From Phenylobacterium sp. (GTDB lineage Bacteria > Pseudomonadota > Alphaproteobacteria > Caulobacterales > Caulobacteraceae): 36,369 nt of DNA. Positions within the stretch are counted from its first letter, which is position 1. Each line of letters opens with the position of its first letter. The notes under the pieces are model-generated. The model was not told the DNA's origin. It saw nothing but the letters and a program-made list of their open reading frames with translations, and did no database searches. Position numbers and translations under genes: made by a program. Where the stretch lies: the NCBI RefSeq assembly GCF_028290885.1, contig NZ_JAQGIZ010000242.1, forward strand, positions 1 to 36,369, in the 5' to 3' direction. This document shows positions 17,453 through 27,684 of this stretch, piece by piece.

Positions 17453-19048
17453 TCAGACGCCGTCTTTGGGCAGGTCGACGAACGGCTCGGGCTCGTGGCC
17501 CTTGACCACGATCCCGCGCCCGAGCTTGGAGGTCCGGATGCCGTAGGCGAAGTAGACGACGATCCCGACCAGCAGGTAGCCCAGGAAGAAGTTGCGCGTC
17601 GCCGGCGTCGACATCAGGCTCATCAGCAGCACCAGGCACATGATCGCGCCCAAGATCGGCACGGCGGGATAGAGCGGCGTCCGGAACGGCCGCGTCAGGC
17701 CGGGTTCGCTGACCCGCAGGTAGATGACCGTGATGCAGACGAGCGTGAAGGCCGCCAGCGAGCCCACGTTGGACAGGTCCGAGAGCGCGTCGAGCGACAG
17801 GAAGCCCGCCGCGCCCATCGCCGCGATCCCGACGATGATGGTGTTGATCCAGGGCGTGAAGAACTTCTTGTGCACGGTGGCCAGGACGCTCGGCAGCAGG
17901 CCGTCACGGCTCATGGTGTAGAAGATCCGCGTCTGGCCGTAGAGCAGCACAAGCATGACGCTGGAGAGGCCGGCGATGGCGCCGATCTTCACCAGCACCG
18001 AGAACCATTTCAGCCCCATCATGTCCGTCGCCAGCGCGATCGGCGCGGGCACGTCGAGCAGGTTGTAGGGCACGATGCCGACCAGCACCGCCGACGTCAG
18101 GATGTAGAGGATGGTGCAGATGACCAGGGCGCCCAGGATGCCGATCGGCATGTCCTTGCCCGGGTTGCGCGACTCGGCGCCGGCGGTGGAGACCGCCTCG
18201 AAGCCCAGATAGGCGAAGAAGATCACCGCCGCCCCGTGGATCACCCCGCCGATGCCATACTTGTGGGAGGTGTCGCCGGTCACGACAGCGCCCAGCGCGC
18301 GGCCGATCTGGTGCAGCATGTCCATGTTCGCGCCCGGCGGCCGGGCGGGGATCTCGGCCGGCACCAGCGGCGCCCAGTTCGCGGGGTGCACGTACTTGAT
18401 GCCGATGACGATGAAGGCGATCACCACCGTGAGCTTGATGGCGACGATGATGTTGTTGACGGTCGCCGATTCCGTCACGCCACGCACCAGGAGGAGGGTC
18501 ACGAGGCCGATGATCACGATGGCCGGCAGGTTCATGACACCGGTTCCGATCACCGCGCCGGTCGCGTCCTTGACGGCCACCCCAGGGGCCGCCGTGAATT
18601 GGGGTGGAATGAGCACGCCGATGTCCTTCATCAGGCTGACGAAGTAGCCGGACCAGCCGACCGACACGGTCGAGGCCGCCAGGCCGTATTCCAAGAGCAG
18701 CAGGAGGCCCATGACCCAGGCCGCCCCCTCGCCCATCGAGGCGTAGGTGTAGGAGTAGGCCGAGCCTGAGACCGGCAGGGCGGAGGCGAGCTCGGCGTAG
18801 CAGAGCGCCACGAAGGCGCAGAGGGTGCCGGTGATCACGAAGGAGATCATGATCCCCGGCCCGGCGAACTGGGCGGCCGCGCGGCCGGTGAGGACGAAGA
18901 TGCCGGTGCCGATGATGCAGCCGATGCCCAGCAGCACCAGGTTCAGCGCGCCGAGCGAGCGCTTCAGCTCACCGTGTTCGTGCTCGGCCTGGATCTGGCC
19001 GACCGATTTGCGCAGGAAGATGCGCCCTACCCCTGAAGCGTTCGCCAT
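17453..19048 (-). CDS. APC family amino acid permease (cationic amino acid transporter-like)
   Basis: The protein has 531 aa from the ATG at 19048, with an AGGGA SD; upstream sequence in frame lacks family features. The first membrane segment carries the APC signature GIGCIIGTGIFVLTGRAA, where the unwound GTGIF site binds the substrate. LPVSGSAYSYTYASMGEGAA and the segment FAYLGFEAVSTAGAESRNPG are the conserved TM3 and TM6 regions. About 12 hydrophobic segments are visible. The length and AESRNPGKDMPIGI suit the YfnA/CAT-type subgroup. It imports amino acids using the proton or sodium gradient or by exchange; specificity is not certain. Confidence 0.93.
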   Translation of the reverse strand: MANASGVGRIFLRKSVGQIQAEHEHGELKRSLGALNLVLLGIGCIIGTGIFVLTGRAAAQFAGPGIMISFVITGTLCAFVALCYAELASALPVSGSAYSYTYASMGEGAAWVMGLLLLLEYGLAASTVSVGWSGYFVSLMKDIGVLIPPQFTAAPGVAVKDATGAVIGTGVMNLPAIVIIGLVTLLLVRGVTESATVNNIIVAIKLTVVIAFIVIGIKYVHPANWAPLVPAEIPARPPGANMDMLHQIGRALGAVVTGDTSHKYGIGGVIHGAAVIFFAYLGFEAVSTAGAESRNPGKDMPIGILGALVICTILYILTSAVLVGIVPYNLLDVPAPIALATDMMGLKWFSVLVKIGAIAGLSSVMLVLLYGQTRIFYTMSRDGLLPSVLATVHKKFFTPWINTIIVGIAAMGAAGFLSLDALSDLSNVGSLAAFTLVCITVIYLRVSEPGLTRPFRTPLYPAVPILGAIMCLVLLMSLMSTPATRNFFLGYLLVGIVVYFAYGIRTSKLGRGIVVKGHEPEPFVDLPKDGV

Positions 19049-19245
19049 GTTTGGCAAATCCCTGTTGTGACTCGCATGCGCCCCCACCGGGCGTTTGGCG
19101 GCACGCTAGCGGCGACGGCGTGCGCGGGCAATGTCCGCTCGCGCACGCATTTTGCCCCACCTGCCGGAGTTTGTTGTGAATTCGGGCGCCGGACCTATTC
19201 TAAGGGGAAAATCCGGCCACCCCGCCACTGCTTCGAGGAGCAAAC

Positions 19246-19923
19246 TTGGACGGCTCGCAAACCCCGCCTCCGATCCGCGCCCTGATCGCGCCGGTGACGC
19301 CCCTGCAGCAGAACTGCACGATCGTCTGGTGCGCCAAGACGCTGAAGGCCGCGGTGATCGATCCTGGCGGCGAAGTCCCGCGCCTGCTGGAGGCGCTGAA
19401 CGGCCAGGGCCTGACGCTCGAGAAGATCTGGATCACCCACGGCCACCTGGACCACGCCGGCGGCACGGCGGCGCTAAAGGAGGCCACCGGCGTCCCCATC
19501 GAGGGGCCGCACCCCGACGACGCCTTCTGGATCGACCAGATCGACGCGTCGGGCGCCAAGTGGGGCATGCCGGAGGCGCGCAGCTTCACGCCCGACCGCT
19601 GGCTGCAGGACGGCGACAAGGTGACACTGGGCGAGACCGAGTTCGAGGTCTACCACTGCCCCGGCCACACGCCGGGCCACGTGATCTTCTTCCACCGCGA
19701 GGCCCGCTTCGCCCAGGTCGGCGACGTCCTGTTCCAGGGCTCGATCGGGCGCACGGACTTCCCACGGGGCAACCACGCCGACCTGATCGCGGCCATCACC
19801 GGCAAGCTCTGGCCGCTGGGCGACGACGTGCGCTTCGTGCCGGGGCACGGGCCGATGTCGAGCTTCGGCCAGGAGCGGCGCACCAATCCCTTCGTCGCCG
19901 ACGCAGTCTTGTCGCACTCGTGA
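19246..19923 (+). CDS. Glyoxalase II-like metallo-beta-lactamase hydrolase (YcbL-like)
   Basis: The protein has 225 aa from a TTG at 19246 with a GAGGAG SD. Metal ligands appear in THGHLDHAGG (HxHxDH), CPGHTPGH, VGDVLFQGSIGRTDFPRGN, and the final VPGHGP. This is the pattern of short glyoxalase II relatives such as YcbL, which lack the C-terminal glutathione-binding domain of true GloB. It is a cytoplasmic thioester hydrolase or related activity. It ends 49 bases before the response regulator and may be in the same transcript, but the products are not obviously linked. Confidence 0.9.
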   Translation: MDGSQTPPPIRALIAPVTPLQQNCTIVWCAKTLKAAVIDPGGEVPRLLEALNGQGLTLEKIWITHGHLDHAGGTAALKEATGVPIEGPHPDDAFWIDQIDASGAKWGMPEARSFTPDRWLQDGDKVTLGETEFEVYHCPGHTPGHVIFFHREARFAQVGDVLFQGSIGRTDFPRGNHADLIAAITGKLWPLGDDVRFVPGHGPMSSFGQERRTNPFVADAVLSHS

Positions 19924-19941
19924 TTTCAACCGCGAAATCTG

Positions 19942-19966
19942 GACGTTACCCGCTGCAGCCAACGTC
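19942..19966. promoter_or_regulatory. Inverted repeat before the response regulator
   Basis: GACGTT (19942-19947) and AACGTC (19961-19966) are inverted with 13 bases between. TCTGGAC also occurs twice, at 19938-19944 and 19965-19971. This is a possible autoregulatory site for the response regulator that starts at 19973, on weak evidence. Confidence 0.25.
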
Positions 19967-19972
19967 TGGACC

Positions 19973-20707
19973 ATGGAGCAAATTCTCGACATGAGCACGG
20001 GCGCCCGCATCCTGATGGTGGATGACGACCCCGGCATCCGCGACGTGGTCTCGGACTTCCTGGGCAAGCACGGCTACAAGGTCGACACCGCCGGCGACGC
20101 CATCGAGATGGAGCAGGCGCTGGAGCGCGGACCCGTCGATCTGATCGTGCTCGACGTCATGCTGCCGGGCGAGGACGGCCTGGCCATCTGCCGCCGGTTC
20201 GCCAACGGCGAGGGCGGGCCGCCGATCATCATGCTGTCGGCCATGGGCGAGGACACCGACCGGATCGTGGGCCTTGAACTGGGCGCCGACGACTACCTGG
20301 CCAAGCCCTGCAACCCGCGCGAACTTCTGGCGCGGGTGCGGGCCGTGCTGCGCCGCGCCGAACAGCGCAGCGCCGCCGGCGGCGTGGGCGCGGGCTGCGA
20401 GTTCGCCGGCTGGCGGCTCGACCTCGTGCGCCGCGAGCTGCGTTCGCCGCAGGGCGTGGTCGTGAACCTGTCGTCGGGCGAGTTTTCCCTGCTCCGCGCC
20501 TTCGTGGAGCGGCCGCAGCGGGTGCTGACCCGCGACCAGCTGCTGGAATTCGCGCGCGGGCCGGACTCCGACGCCTTCGACCGGGCGATCGACGTGCAGA
20601 TCAGCCGGCTGCGGCGTAAGCTCGACGACGGCGGCGGCGGCCACGAGCTGATCCGCACCATCCGCAACGAGGGCTATATGTTCACCGCCAAGGTGAAGCG
20701 CACATGA
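19973..20707 (+). CDS. OmpR-family response regulator
   Basis: The protein has 244 aa. The receiver domain begins GARILMVDDDPGIRDVVSDF (acidic pocket Asp17/18) with the phosphoacceptor Asp61 in VLDVMLPGEDG and Lys in DDYLAKPCNPRELL. The C-terminal winged helix reads VNLSSGEFSLLRAFVERPQR, then AIDVQISRLRRKLDD and IRTIRNEGYMF, typical of OmpR/PhoB. A second ATG at 19991 is also possible and would remove six residues. It is paired with the histidine kinase 73 bases downstream. Sequence alone does not reveal the stimulus. Confidence 0.95.
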   Translation: MEQILDMSTGARILMVDDDPGIRDVVSDFLGKHGYKVDTAGDAIEMEQALERGPVDLIVLDVMLPGEDGLAICRRFANGEGGPPIIMLSAMGEDTDRIVGLELGADDYLAKPCNPRELLARVRAVLRRAEQRSAAGGVGAGCEFAGWRLDLVRRELRSPQGVVVNLSSGEFSLLRAFVERPQRVLTRDQLLEFARGPDSDAFDRAIDVQISRLRRKLDDGGGGHELIRTIRNEGYMFTAKVKRT

Positions 20708-20739
20708 TCCTCGGTCGCCTCCTCCTTCGCCAGGGCTAT

Positions 20740-20777
20740 GCAGGACCCGTCCTGCGAAGCTCCGCCGGGAGCGAAGC
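20740..20777. repeat. Overlapping hairpins with two GCGAAGC units between the regulator and kinase genes
   Basis: GCAGGAC-CC-GTCCTGC (20740-20755) is a perfect inverted repeat. Its right arm overlaps the first of two GCGAAGC heptamers, at 20754-20760 and 20771-20777. GCGAAGC DNA is known to form a very stable mini-hairpin. The same two-heptamer arrangement recurs at 33761-33791. Here GGGAGCGAAGCGGG also serves as the SD for the kinase start at 20781. Confidence 0.6.
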
Positions 20778-20780
20778 GGG

Positions 20781-22124
20781 GTGAGCCGCCTCGGCGGCGC
20801 CAGGCCGACCGGATCGCTGTTCATCCAGCTGGCGACGCTGACCGGCCTGACCCTGGTGGCCGCCCAGGCAATCAGCCTCTTCCTGCTGTTCAACCTGCCG
20901 CCGCCCAATCCGGATTTCTACCGCCTCTCCGAGATCGAACAGACCATCAAGGGACCCCCGCCGGTCTTCACGGAGCGCCGTCCCTTGGAGGTGCGGACGA
21001 CCTCGCGTCCGCCCGGACCGGCGATGGACGGCGCCGCCGCGCCGGCGATCCGCGTCAAGCTCGCCCAAGACCTCGGCGTGTCCGTCGACCGCGTCGTGCT
21101 GGGTAGCCGGGGCGGCCCCTTCGCCGACCGCCGGGTGTTCCGCATCATCCGCGACCGCATCGCCCGCGAGGGCGTGCGCGAGGAGCACTTCCTGGTGGCG
21201 CCGTTCGACGTGGGCATCCGGCAGCCGGACGGCCGCTGGACCGTCGTGCGTCCCCAGCGGGCGTTCGGGTTCAGCCTCTGGCAACGGCGGATAGCGCTGT
21301 GGTTCGTGCTGTCGGCGCTGGCCATGGCGCCGGTGGCCTACATCTTCGCCCGCCGGCTGTCGGCCCCGATCCGGCTGTTCGCCGACGCGGCCGAGCGGCT
21401 GGGCCGCGACCCGAGCGCCGAGCCCCTGGTGCTGAAGGGCCCCGCGGAGATCGGCGTGGCGGTGCGCGCGTTCAACGACATGCAGGAGCGCCTGCGGCGC
21501 TACGTCGAGGATCGCACCGCCATGGTCGGCGCCATCGCCCATGACATGCGCACGCCGCTGACCCGCCTGCGGTTCCGCATCGAGAGCCTCCCTGACGACC
21601 AGCGCGCCAAGATGTCCAACGACATCGACCAGATGGAGGCGATGATCTCCGCGGCGCTCACCTTCGTGCGCGACGCGAGCCGGCCCGGCGAACGCACGCC
21701 GCTCGAGCTGTCGTCCCTGCTGGAAAGCCTGTGCGACGAGATGGCCGAGACCGGGGCTTCCACCCAGGTGGAGTCCGGCGACAAGGTGGTGCTGGAGGGC
21801 GATCCGATGGCGCTGCGGCGGCTGTTCTCGAACCTGCTGGACAACGCCGTGAAGTTCGGCGGCCGGGCGCGGGCGCGGGTGTTCCGCGACGCCGCCAACG
21901 CGGTGGTCGAGATCGACGACGACGGTCCGGGCATCCCGACCGCCGACCGCGAGAAGGTCTTCGAGCCCTTCTATCGCCGCGAGCCCTCCCGCAGCCGGCA
22001 GACCGGCGGCATCGGCCTGGGACTGGCCATCGTGCGCTCGATCGCCCGCGGCCACGGCGGCGACGTCGACCTGGTCAACAGGGTCGGCGGCGGGCTGACG
22101 GTGCGGGTCCAACTGCCGCTCTGA
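20781..22124 (+). CDS. Sensor histidine kinase (partner of the OmpR-type regulator)
   Basis: The protein has 447 aa from a GTG at 20781. TM1 is about residues 13-38 and TM2 about 170-192, with a periplasmic domain of about 130 residues rich in Pro and Arg between them. HAMP spans about 193-245 (RRLSAPIRLFADAAERLG). The HisKA H-box is AIAHDMRTPLTRLR with His254. HATPase motifs: LFSNLLDNAVKFGG (N box), DDDGPGIP (G1), and QTGGIGLGLAIVRSIARGHG (G2). It phosphorylates the upstream regulator in response to a periplasmic or membrane signal that is not identifiable. This is an EnvZ-like architecture. Confidence 0.94.
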   Translation: MSRLGGARPTGSLFIQLATLTGLTLVAAQAISLFLLFNLPPPNPDFYRLSEIEQTIKGPPPVFTERRPLEVRTTSRPPGPAMDGAAAPAIRVKLAQDLGVSVDRVVLGSRGGPFADRRVFRIIRDRIAREGVREEHFLVAPFDVGIRQPDGRWTVVRPQRAFGFSLWQRRIALWFVLSALAMAPVAYIFARRLSAPIRLFADAAERLGRDPSAEPLVLKGPAEIGVAVRAFNDMQERLRRYVEDRTAMVGAIAHDMRTPLTRLRFRIESLPDDQRAKMSNDIDQMEAMISAALTFVRDASRPGERTPLELSSLLESLCDEMAETGASTQVESGDKVVLEGDPMALRRLFSNLLDNAVKFGGRARARVFRDAANAVVEIDDDGPGIPTADREKVFEPFYRREPSRSRQTGGIGLGLAIVRSIARGHGGDVDLVNRVGGGLTVRVQLPL

Positions 22125-22308
22125 GCCTCCAGGGTTGTGAGATCGCGCCCTTGTGATCGAGGCGGGGCGCCCCCTTAAAAACGGTTCAGCTTGGGCCGAT
22201 CCTCAACCTTCGCCGCGAATAAGCCGCCGTTTTGGACGCAACCTTGGCCGCGCCTTGCGGGTTAGCCCAACCGCAACGCCACAAGACGCCTTGAGGAGCG
22301 TAACCCAA

Positions 22309-22521
22309 ATGCCCACCGCTGACACAGGCAAGCCCCGCGCCCGCCGAGGCTTTGCCGCCATGAACCCCGAACGCCGCCGCGAGATCGCCCGCAAGGGCGG
22401 AGCCAGCGTGCCCGGCGAGAAGCGCAGCTTCGCCAAGGACCGCGATCTGGCGGCCTCCGCCGGCCGCAAGGGCGGCGAAGCCAGCCGCGGCGGCGGCCGC
22501 ACCCGCGGCCGCGAAGCCTAG
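22309..22521 (+). CDS. KGG-domain small stress protein (YciG/con-10-like)
   Basis: The protein has 70 aa from the ATG at 22309, with a TTGAGGAG SD. It contains two KGG motifs: REIARKGGASVPGEKRSFAK (about 25-44) and SAGRKGGEASRGG (50-62). The conserved RRGFAAMNPERRREIARKGG start is typical. It is highly basic and Gly-rich and likely disordered. Relatives are general-stress or stationary-phase proteins, but their mechanism is unknown. No GGAAC-N16/17-CGTT site is visible in the 184 bases upstream. It ends just before a long hairpin shared with the convergent egtBD gene. Confidence 0.85.
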   Translation: MPTADTGKPRARRGFAAMNPERRREIARKGGASVPGEKRSFAKDRDLAASAGRKGGEASRGGGRTRGREA

Positions 22522-22536
22522 AGTCTTTGCCTGGTC

Positions 22537-22582
22537 GCGCTTCCTGGTCGGCGGACTTGTACAAGTCCCCGCCGGGAAGCGC
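22537..22582. terminator. Long hairpin between KGG gene and egtBD, bidirectional terminator candidate
   Basis: The outer arms GCGCTTCC (22537-22544) and GGAAGCGC (22575-22582) enclose a near-complete inverted repeat whose core is the perfect 16-bp palindrome GGACTTGTACAAGTCC (22553-22568). It begins right after the egtBD stop and 16 bases past the KGG gene's stop. No T-run is obvious, so it may act as an intrinsic roadblock or simply stabilise the 3' ends. Confidence 0.6.
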
Positions 22583-24844
<2,262 letters not shown>

Positions 24845-24978
24845 ATGCCTCCTCTCCGCGCCCGGAACCCGGACGCGTCTCTCCCGCGGCGCCAGACCTA
24901 AGCACTCGAAGCTGCGGCGCCAACCGGGCCGGCAACCAGCGTTCCGAAAAAAGCGACGATTCCAGCAGACCAGGAGCC

Positions 24979-25006
24979 GGAACGGATACCGTCGGCCTCG
25001 CGTTCC
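24979..25006. promoter_or_regulatory. Symmetric general-stress (EcfG) promoter, usable in both directions
   Basis: GGAACG (24979-24984) and CGTTCC (25001-25006) are inverted with 16 bases between. On the plus strand this reads GGAAC-N17-CGTT toward ecfG; on the minus strand it reads GGAAC-N17-CGTT toward egtBD. GGAAC-N16/17-CGTT is the established EcfG promoter consensus of alphaproteobacteria. Expected leaders are about 55 bases to ecfG and about 130 bases to egtBD. Activity in either direction is inferred. Confidence 0.7.
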
Positions 25007-25067
25007 CCGAGCGCCGGAGAAGCAGAGTGCGAACCGCCCTGTCGCCGGAAGTCGTATCGAGGGCGTG

Positions 25068-25607
25068 ATGACCGCGACGTCCAGCTGGCGGGATGAAGTC
25101 GTCGCATTGATCCCGGCGCTGCGGGCCTTTGCCTGGTCCCTGAGCCACAACGGATCGGACGCCGACGACCTGGTGCAGGACACCCTGATCAAGGCCTGGA
25201 CCAATCGGGAGAAGTTCGAACCCGGCACCAACCTGCGCGCCTGGCTCTTCACCATCCTGCGCAACACCTACTACACCCACGTCCTGCGCCGCCGCCGCGA
25301 GGTGCGCGACGAGAGCGGCGAGTACGCCGGAACCCTGAAGGCCCTGCCGACCCAGGATTGGAGCGTCGCGATCCGCTCGCTGCAGACCGCGCTGCAGAAA
25401 CTCCCCGTCGAGCACCGGGAGGCGCTGATCCTGGTGGGCGCCGCCGGGCTGTCCTACGAAGAGGCCGCCGAGATCTGCGGCTGCGCGCTCGGCACCATCA
25501 AGAGCCGCGTCAACCGGGCCCGCGCCCGCCTGCTCAAGATCATGGACGCCGAAGACGCCACCGACGTCATGGCGCTGGAGACCCTGCCGGTGGCGGCCCG
25601 GGCCTAG
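25068..25607 (+). CDS. EcfG-type (ECF15) general stress sigma factor
   Basis: The 179-aa protein starts at the ATG at 25068 after a GAGGGCG SD; a GTG directly before it (25065) is a possible alternative. Region 2 reads LRAFAWSLSHNGSDADDLVQDT, then LIKAWTNREKFEPGTNLRAW, then LFTILRNTYYTHVLRRRREV. Region 4 reads LQKLPVEHREALILVGAAGLSYEEAAEICGC and ends GTIKSRVNRARARL. The SYEEAAEICGCxxGTIKSRVNRAR block is characteristic of EcfG/ECF15, the general-stress sigma factors controlled by PhyR and NepR. The symmetric promoter upstream suggests autoregulation. It is convergent with a NepR-like gene, with which it shares the CTAG stop. No phyR is in the window, so this may be a secondary copy. Confidence 0.9.
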   Translation: MTATSSWRDEVVALIPALRAFAWSLSHNGSDADDLVQDTLIKAWTNREKFEPGTNLRAWLFTILRNTYYTHVLRRRREVRDESGEYAGTLKALPTQDWSVAIRSLQTALQKLPVEHREALILVGAAGLSYEEAAEICGCALGTIKSRVNRARARLLKIMDAEDATDVMALETLPVAARA

Positions 25608-25768
25608 CCGGCCTTCTTGGCCGGGTCCGCCGCGCCTTCGTCCAGCTGCTCGGCGACCGACAGGATCCGGTCAGGCACAGGCCGTTGCTCCACCGCGCGG
25701 AACATTGCCTTCAGGCCCTTGTCGAGCGCTTGCCTCTTGGCCCGATCCCCTGCCGATTTGCGCGCCAT
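25604..25768 (-). CDS. Small NepR-like anti-sigma factor
   Basis: The 54-aa protein starts at the ATG at 25768 with a GGAGAGG SD; longer starts at 25795 and between have no better signal. The conserved part is ALDKGLKAMFRAVEQRPVPD followed by RILSVAEQLDEG. The pattern of a short helix, a V..xPVPDR motif and a second helix ending in LD is that of NepR, which binds two surfaces of EcfG and is released by phosphorylated PhyR. The tail is charged (DPAKKAG). Classic nepR genes lie in the same operon as ecfG; here it is convergent, with a four-base CTAG overlap. Assignment is from motif only. Confidence 0.68.
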   Translation of the reverse strand: MARKSAGDRAKRQALDKGLKAMFRAVEQRPVPDRILSVAEQLDEGAADPAKKAG

Positions 25769-25855
25769 GGCCCCTCTCCGACGGTGCATGCCCAACGTGC
25801 CGCAGGGCTGATGTCCGGCAGGTTAAACGCCCTTCCGAACCGTCCGGTACGCGGC

Positions 25856-27592
25856 CTACTTTCCGTCCGGATAGACCACCGGCAGCACCAGGGCCGAGGG
25901 GTGGGCGGCGTCCATATAGACGGTGTTGGCGGCGACGCGGGGGGCCTGCCTGTGCTCGCCGGGCGCCTCTCCGGTGTTGGGGTTCACCTCGAAGCGCGGG
26001 CTGTTGGACGAGGTGATGTGCAGCGCGATCCTGTGGCCCTTCTCGAAGGTGATCGCCGTCGACCATAGGTCGATGTCGAGCTCCTCCGGCGCGCCGGGGG
26101 TCATCATCCTGACGTCGTCCGGCATGCGGCCGTGGCGGAAGCGGGCGCGGACCGGGGCGTCGAGGACCAGCGCCTCGTAGCCGTCCGGGTAGACGTCGAC
26201 GAGCTTGGCCATGAAGTCGGTGTCGAGGCCGTCGGTGGCGCCGTAGAGCTCGACCTTCACCGGTCCGGCGATGGTCACGTCCTTGTCGAGCGCCGGCGTC
26301 TGGAAGCGCAGATAGTCCTGCCGGGCCGGGATCGCGCGCTGGTCCATGGGCCCGCGCTCGAACGTCAGGTTCGCGCCGCCGACGGTCGGGACCGGGTCGG
26401 CCGGATCGAAACGGTAGGAGACCTTCACGCCGTCGCCGCTCGGGGCCTTGCCGGACAGCACCTTGTCTGGGGTCAGGTAGTAGCGGACCTCGCGGTTGGC
26501 CGGCGGCCAGTTGGCCGAGGTCAGCAAACGGTTCTTGGGCGAGAGCTGGCCCTTCTCGGCCCCGGCCATCATGTAGTAGCCGACCGGCGGCTCATCCATG
26601 ATCCCGTTGTCGACGCCCTTCAGCCAGTAGTCGAACCAGCGCAGCTCCTGGTCGCCGGCGAGGTTCAGGCGGTCGAAGCCCGGATATTCCAGATCGCCGC
26701 TCAGGGCGCCGTGGCCGAACGGGCCCATCAGCAGCTTCTGGTTGCCCCGCGCGCCCTTGGCGCCGTGATTCTGCAGGTATTCGAAGTTCGAAACGTTGCC
26801 GTGGTCGAAGATGTCGTACCAGCCGCCGACGTTGTAGATCGGGATCTGGATGTATTTGCGGTTGGTGCTCATCGCCGCGCGGTTCCAGAAAATGTCGTCG
26901 CCGACCCGCCGGCGCTGGGTGTTCAGCACCTCGTCCGAGACCCCCTGCCCCTTCGACCAGCCGAGCACGTCCTTCTCCTTCAGGACGCCGCCCATGTAGC
27001 TGTTCTGCATGAGGTCGTAGGGCGCGACGACGACGTAGGCGGCCTTCAGGTGCGGCGGGGCGGCCATGGCCGCCTCGTTGGCGGTGATGCCCATGGCGGA
27101 GCCGCCGGAAAGGCCGACCTTGCCGTTGCTCCAGGGCCGGGCGGCGGCCCATTCGACGCTGTCGTAGCCGTCCTCGACATCGTTTTCGAAGGCCGCATAG
27201 AAGCCCTGCGACCGTCCCTTGCCGCGGACGTCCTGCAGGACGTAGACAAAGCCTGCGTCGGTGTAATGCTTGGCCTGCTTGACCAGCGCCTCGCGCCGCT
27301 TCGACCCGTCGGGGTCGTGCTCCTTGTCTATCCGGCCGTCCTTCAGATAGGGTGTGCGGGTCATCACCACCGGCCAGGGTCCGGTCCCGGCCGGCTTGAA
27401 GACGTTGGCCGCGAGCTTCACCCCGTCACGCATGGCCGCCATTTCCTCCACGGCGCCCGGCGCCAGGCCCGGCCACCTATAGGGCGCGGCGGCGACGGCC
27501 TCGGCGGCCGGTTTTGCGGGGGCGCCGGCGGCGGCGGTCGCCAGCGTCAGCGCGAGCGCCGAGGCGAGGGCGAGATGAATGGGCTTGCTCAT
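25856..27592 (-). CDS. CocE/NonD family exported hydrolase (X-Pro dipeptidase / acyl esterase-like)
   Basis: The protein has 578 aa from the ATG at 27592. The N-terminal signal peptide is IHLALASALALTLATAAAGA, with cleavage near AGA. The N-terminal beta domain carries AAMRDGVKLAANVFKPAG and VYVLQDVRGKGRSQG; the catalytic serine is Ser165 in VGLSGGSAMG. Asp and His of the triad should lie in the hydrolase domain and were not placed. The C-terminal jelly-roll (about 400-578) holds LDTDFMAKLVDVYPDGYEAL and WSTAITFEKGHRIALHITSS. Family activity ranges from glutaryl-7-ACA acylase and cocaine esterase to X-Pro dipeptidyl peptidase, so the substrate is open. It is likely periplasmic or secreted. Confidence 0.87.
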   Translation of the reverse strand: MSKPIHLALASALALTLATAAAGAPAKPAAEAVAAAPYRWPGLAPGAVEEMAAMRDGVKLAANVFKPAGTGPWPVVMTRTPYLKDGRIDKEHDPDGSKRREALVKQAKHYTDAGFVYVLQDVRGKGRSQGFYAAFENDVEDGYDSVEWAAARPWSNGKVGLSGGSAMGITANEAAMAAPPHLKAAYVVVAPYDLMQNSYMGGVLKEKDVLGWSKGQGVSDEVLNTQRRRVGDDIFWNRAAMSTNRKYIQIPIYNVGGWYDIFDHGNVSNFEYLQNHGAKGARGNQKLLMGPFGHGALSGDLEYPGFDRLNLAGDQELRWFDYWLKGVDNGIMDEPPVGYYMMAGAEKGQLSPKNRLLTSANWPPANREVRYYLTPDKVLSGKAPSGDGVKVSYRFDPADPVPTVGGANLTFERGPMDQRAIPARQDYLRFQTPALDKDVTIAGPVKVELYGATDGLDTDFMAKLVDVYPDGYEALVLDAPVRARFRHGRMPDDVRMMTPGAPEELDIDLWSTAITFEKGHRIALHITSSNSPRFEVNPNTGEAPGEHRQAPRVAANTVYMDAAHPSALVLPVVYPDGK

Positions 27593-27684
27593 GCTGGAAA
27601 TCCCCCCAGGGCGGGTCTGCGCCCGCGCCAAATCAGCTTCGTTTCAAATGCCGAGGGCTGTCCCGCTCCGCGGGCGGCATCTAA

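Noticed and set aside
15666-17546. A 626-codon open frame antisense to hrpB
   Set aside because: Repetitive Arg/Gly/Ala-type composition, no recognisable domain, and complete overlap with well-conserved helicase motifs.
22125-22308. EcfG promoter for the KGG gene
   Set aside because: No GGAAC-N16/17-CGTT sequence is present, although such proteins are often stress-induced.
24922-24945. A second minus-strand GGAAC-like site before egtBD (GGAAC-N15-GGTT)
   Set aside because: Spacing and -10 both deviate, while a perfect site exists nearby at 24979-25006.
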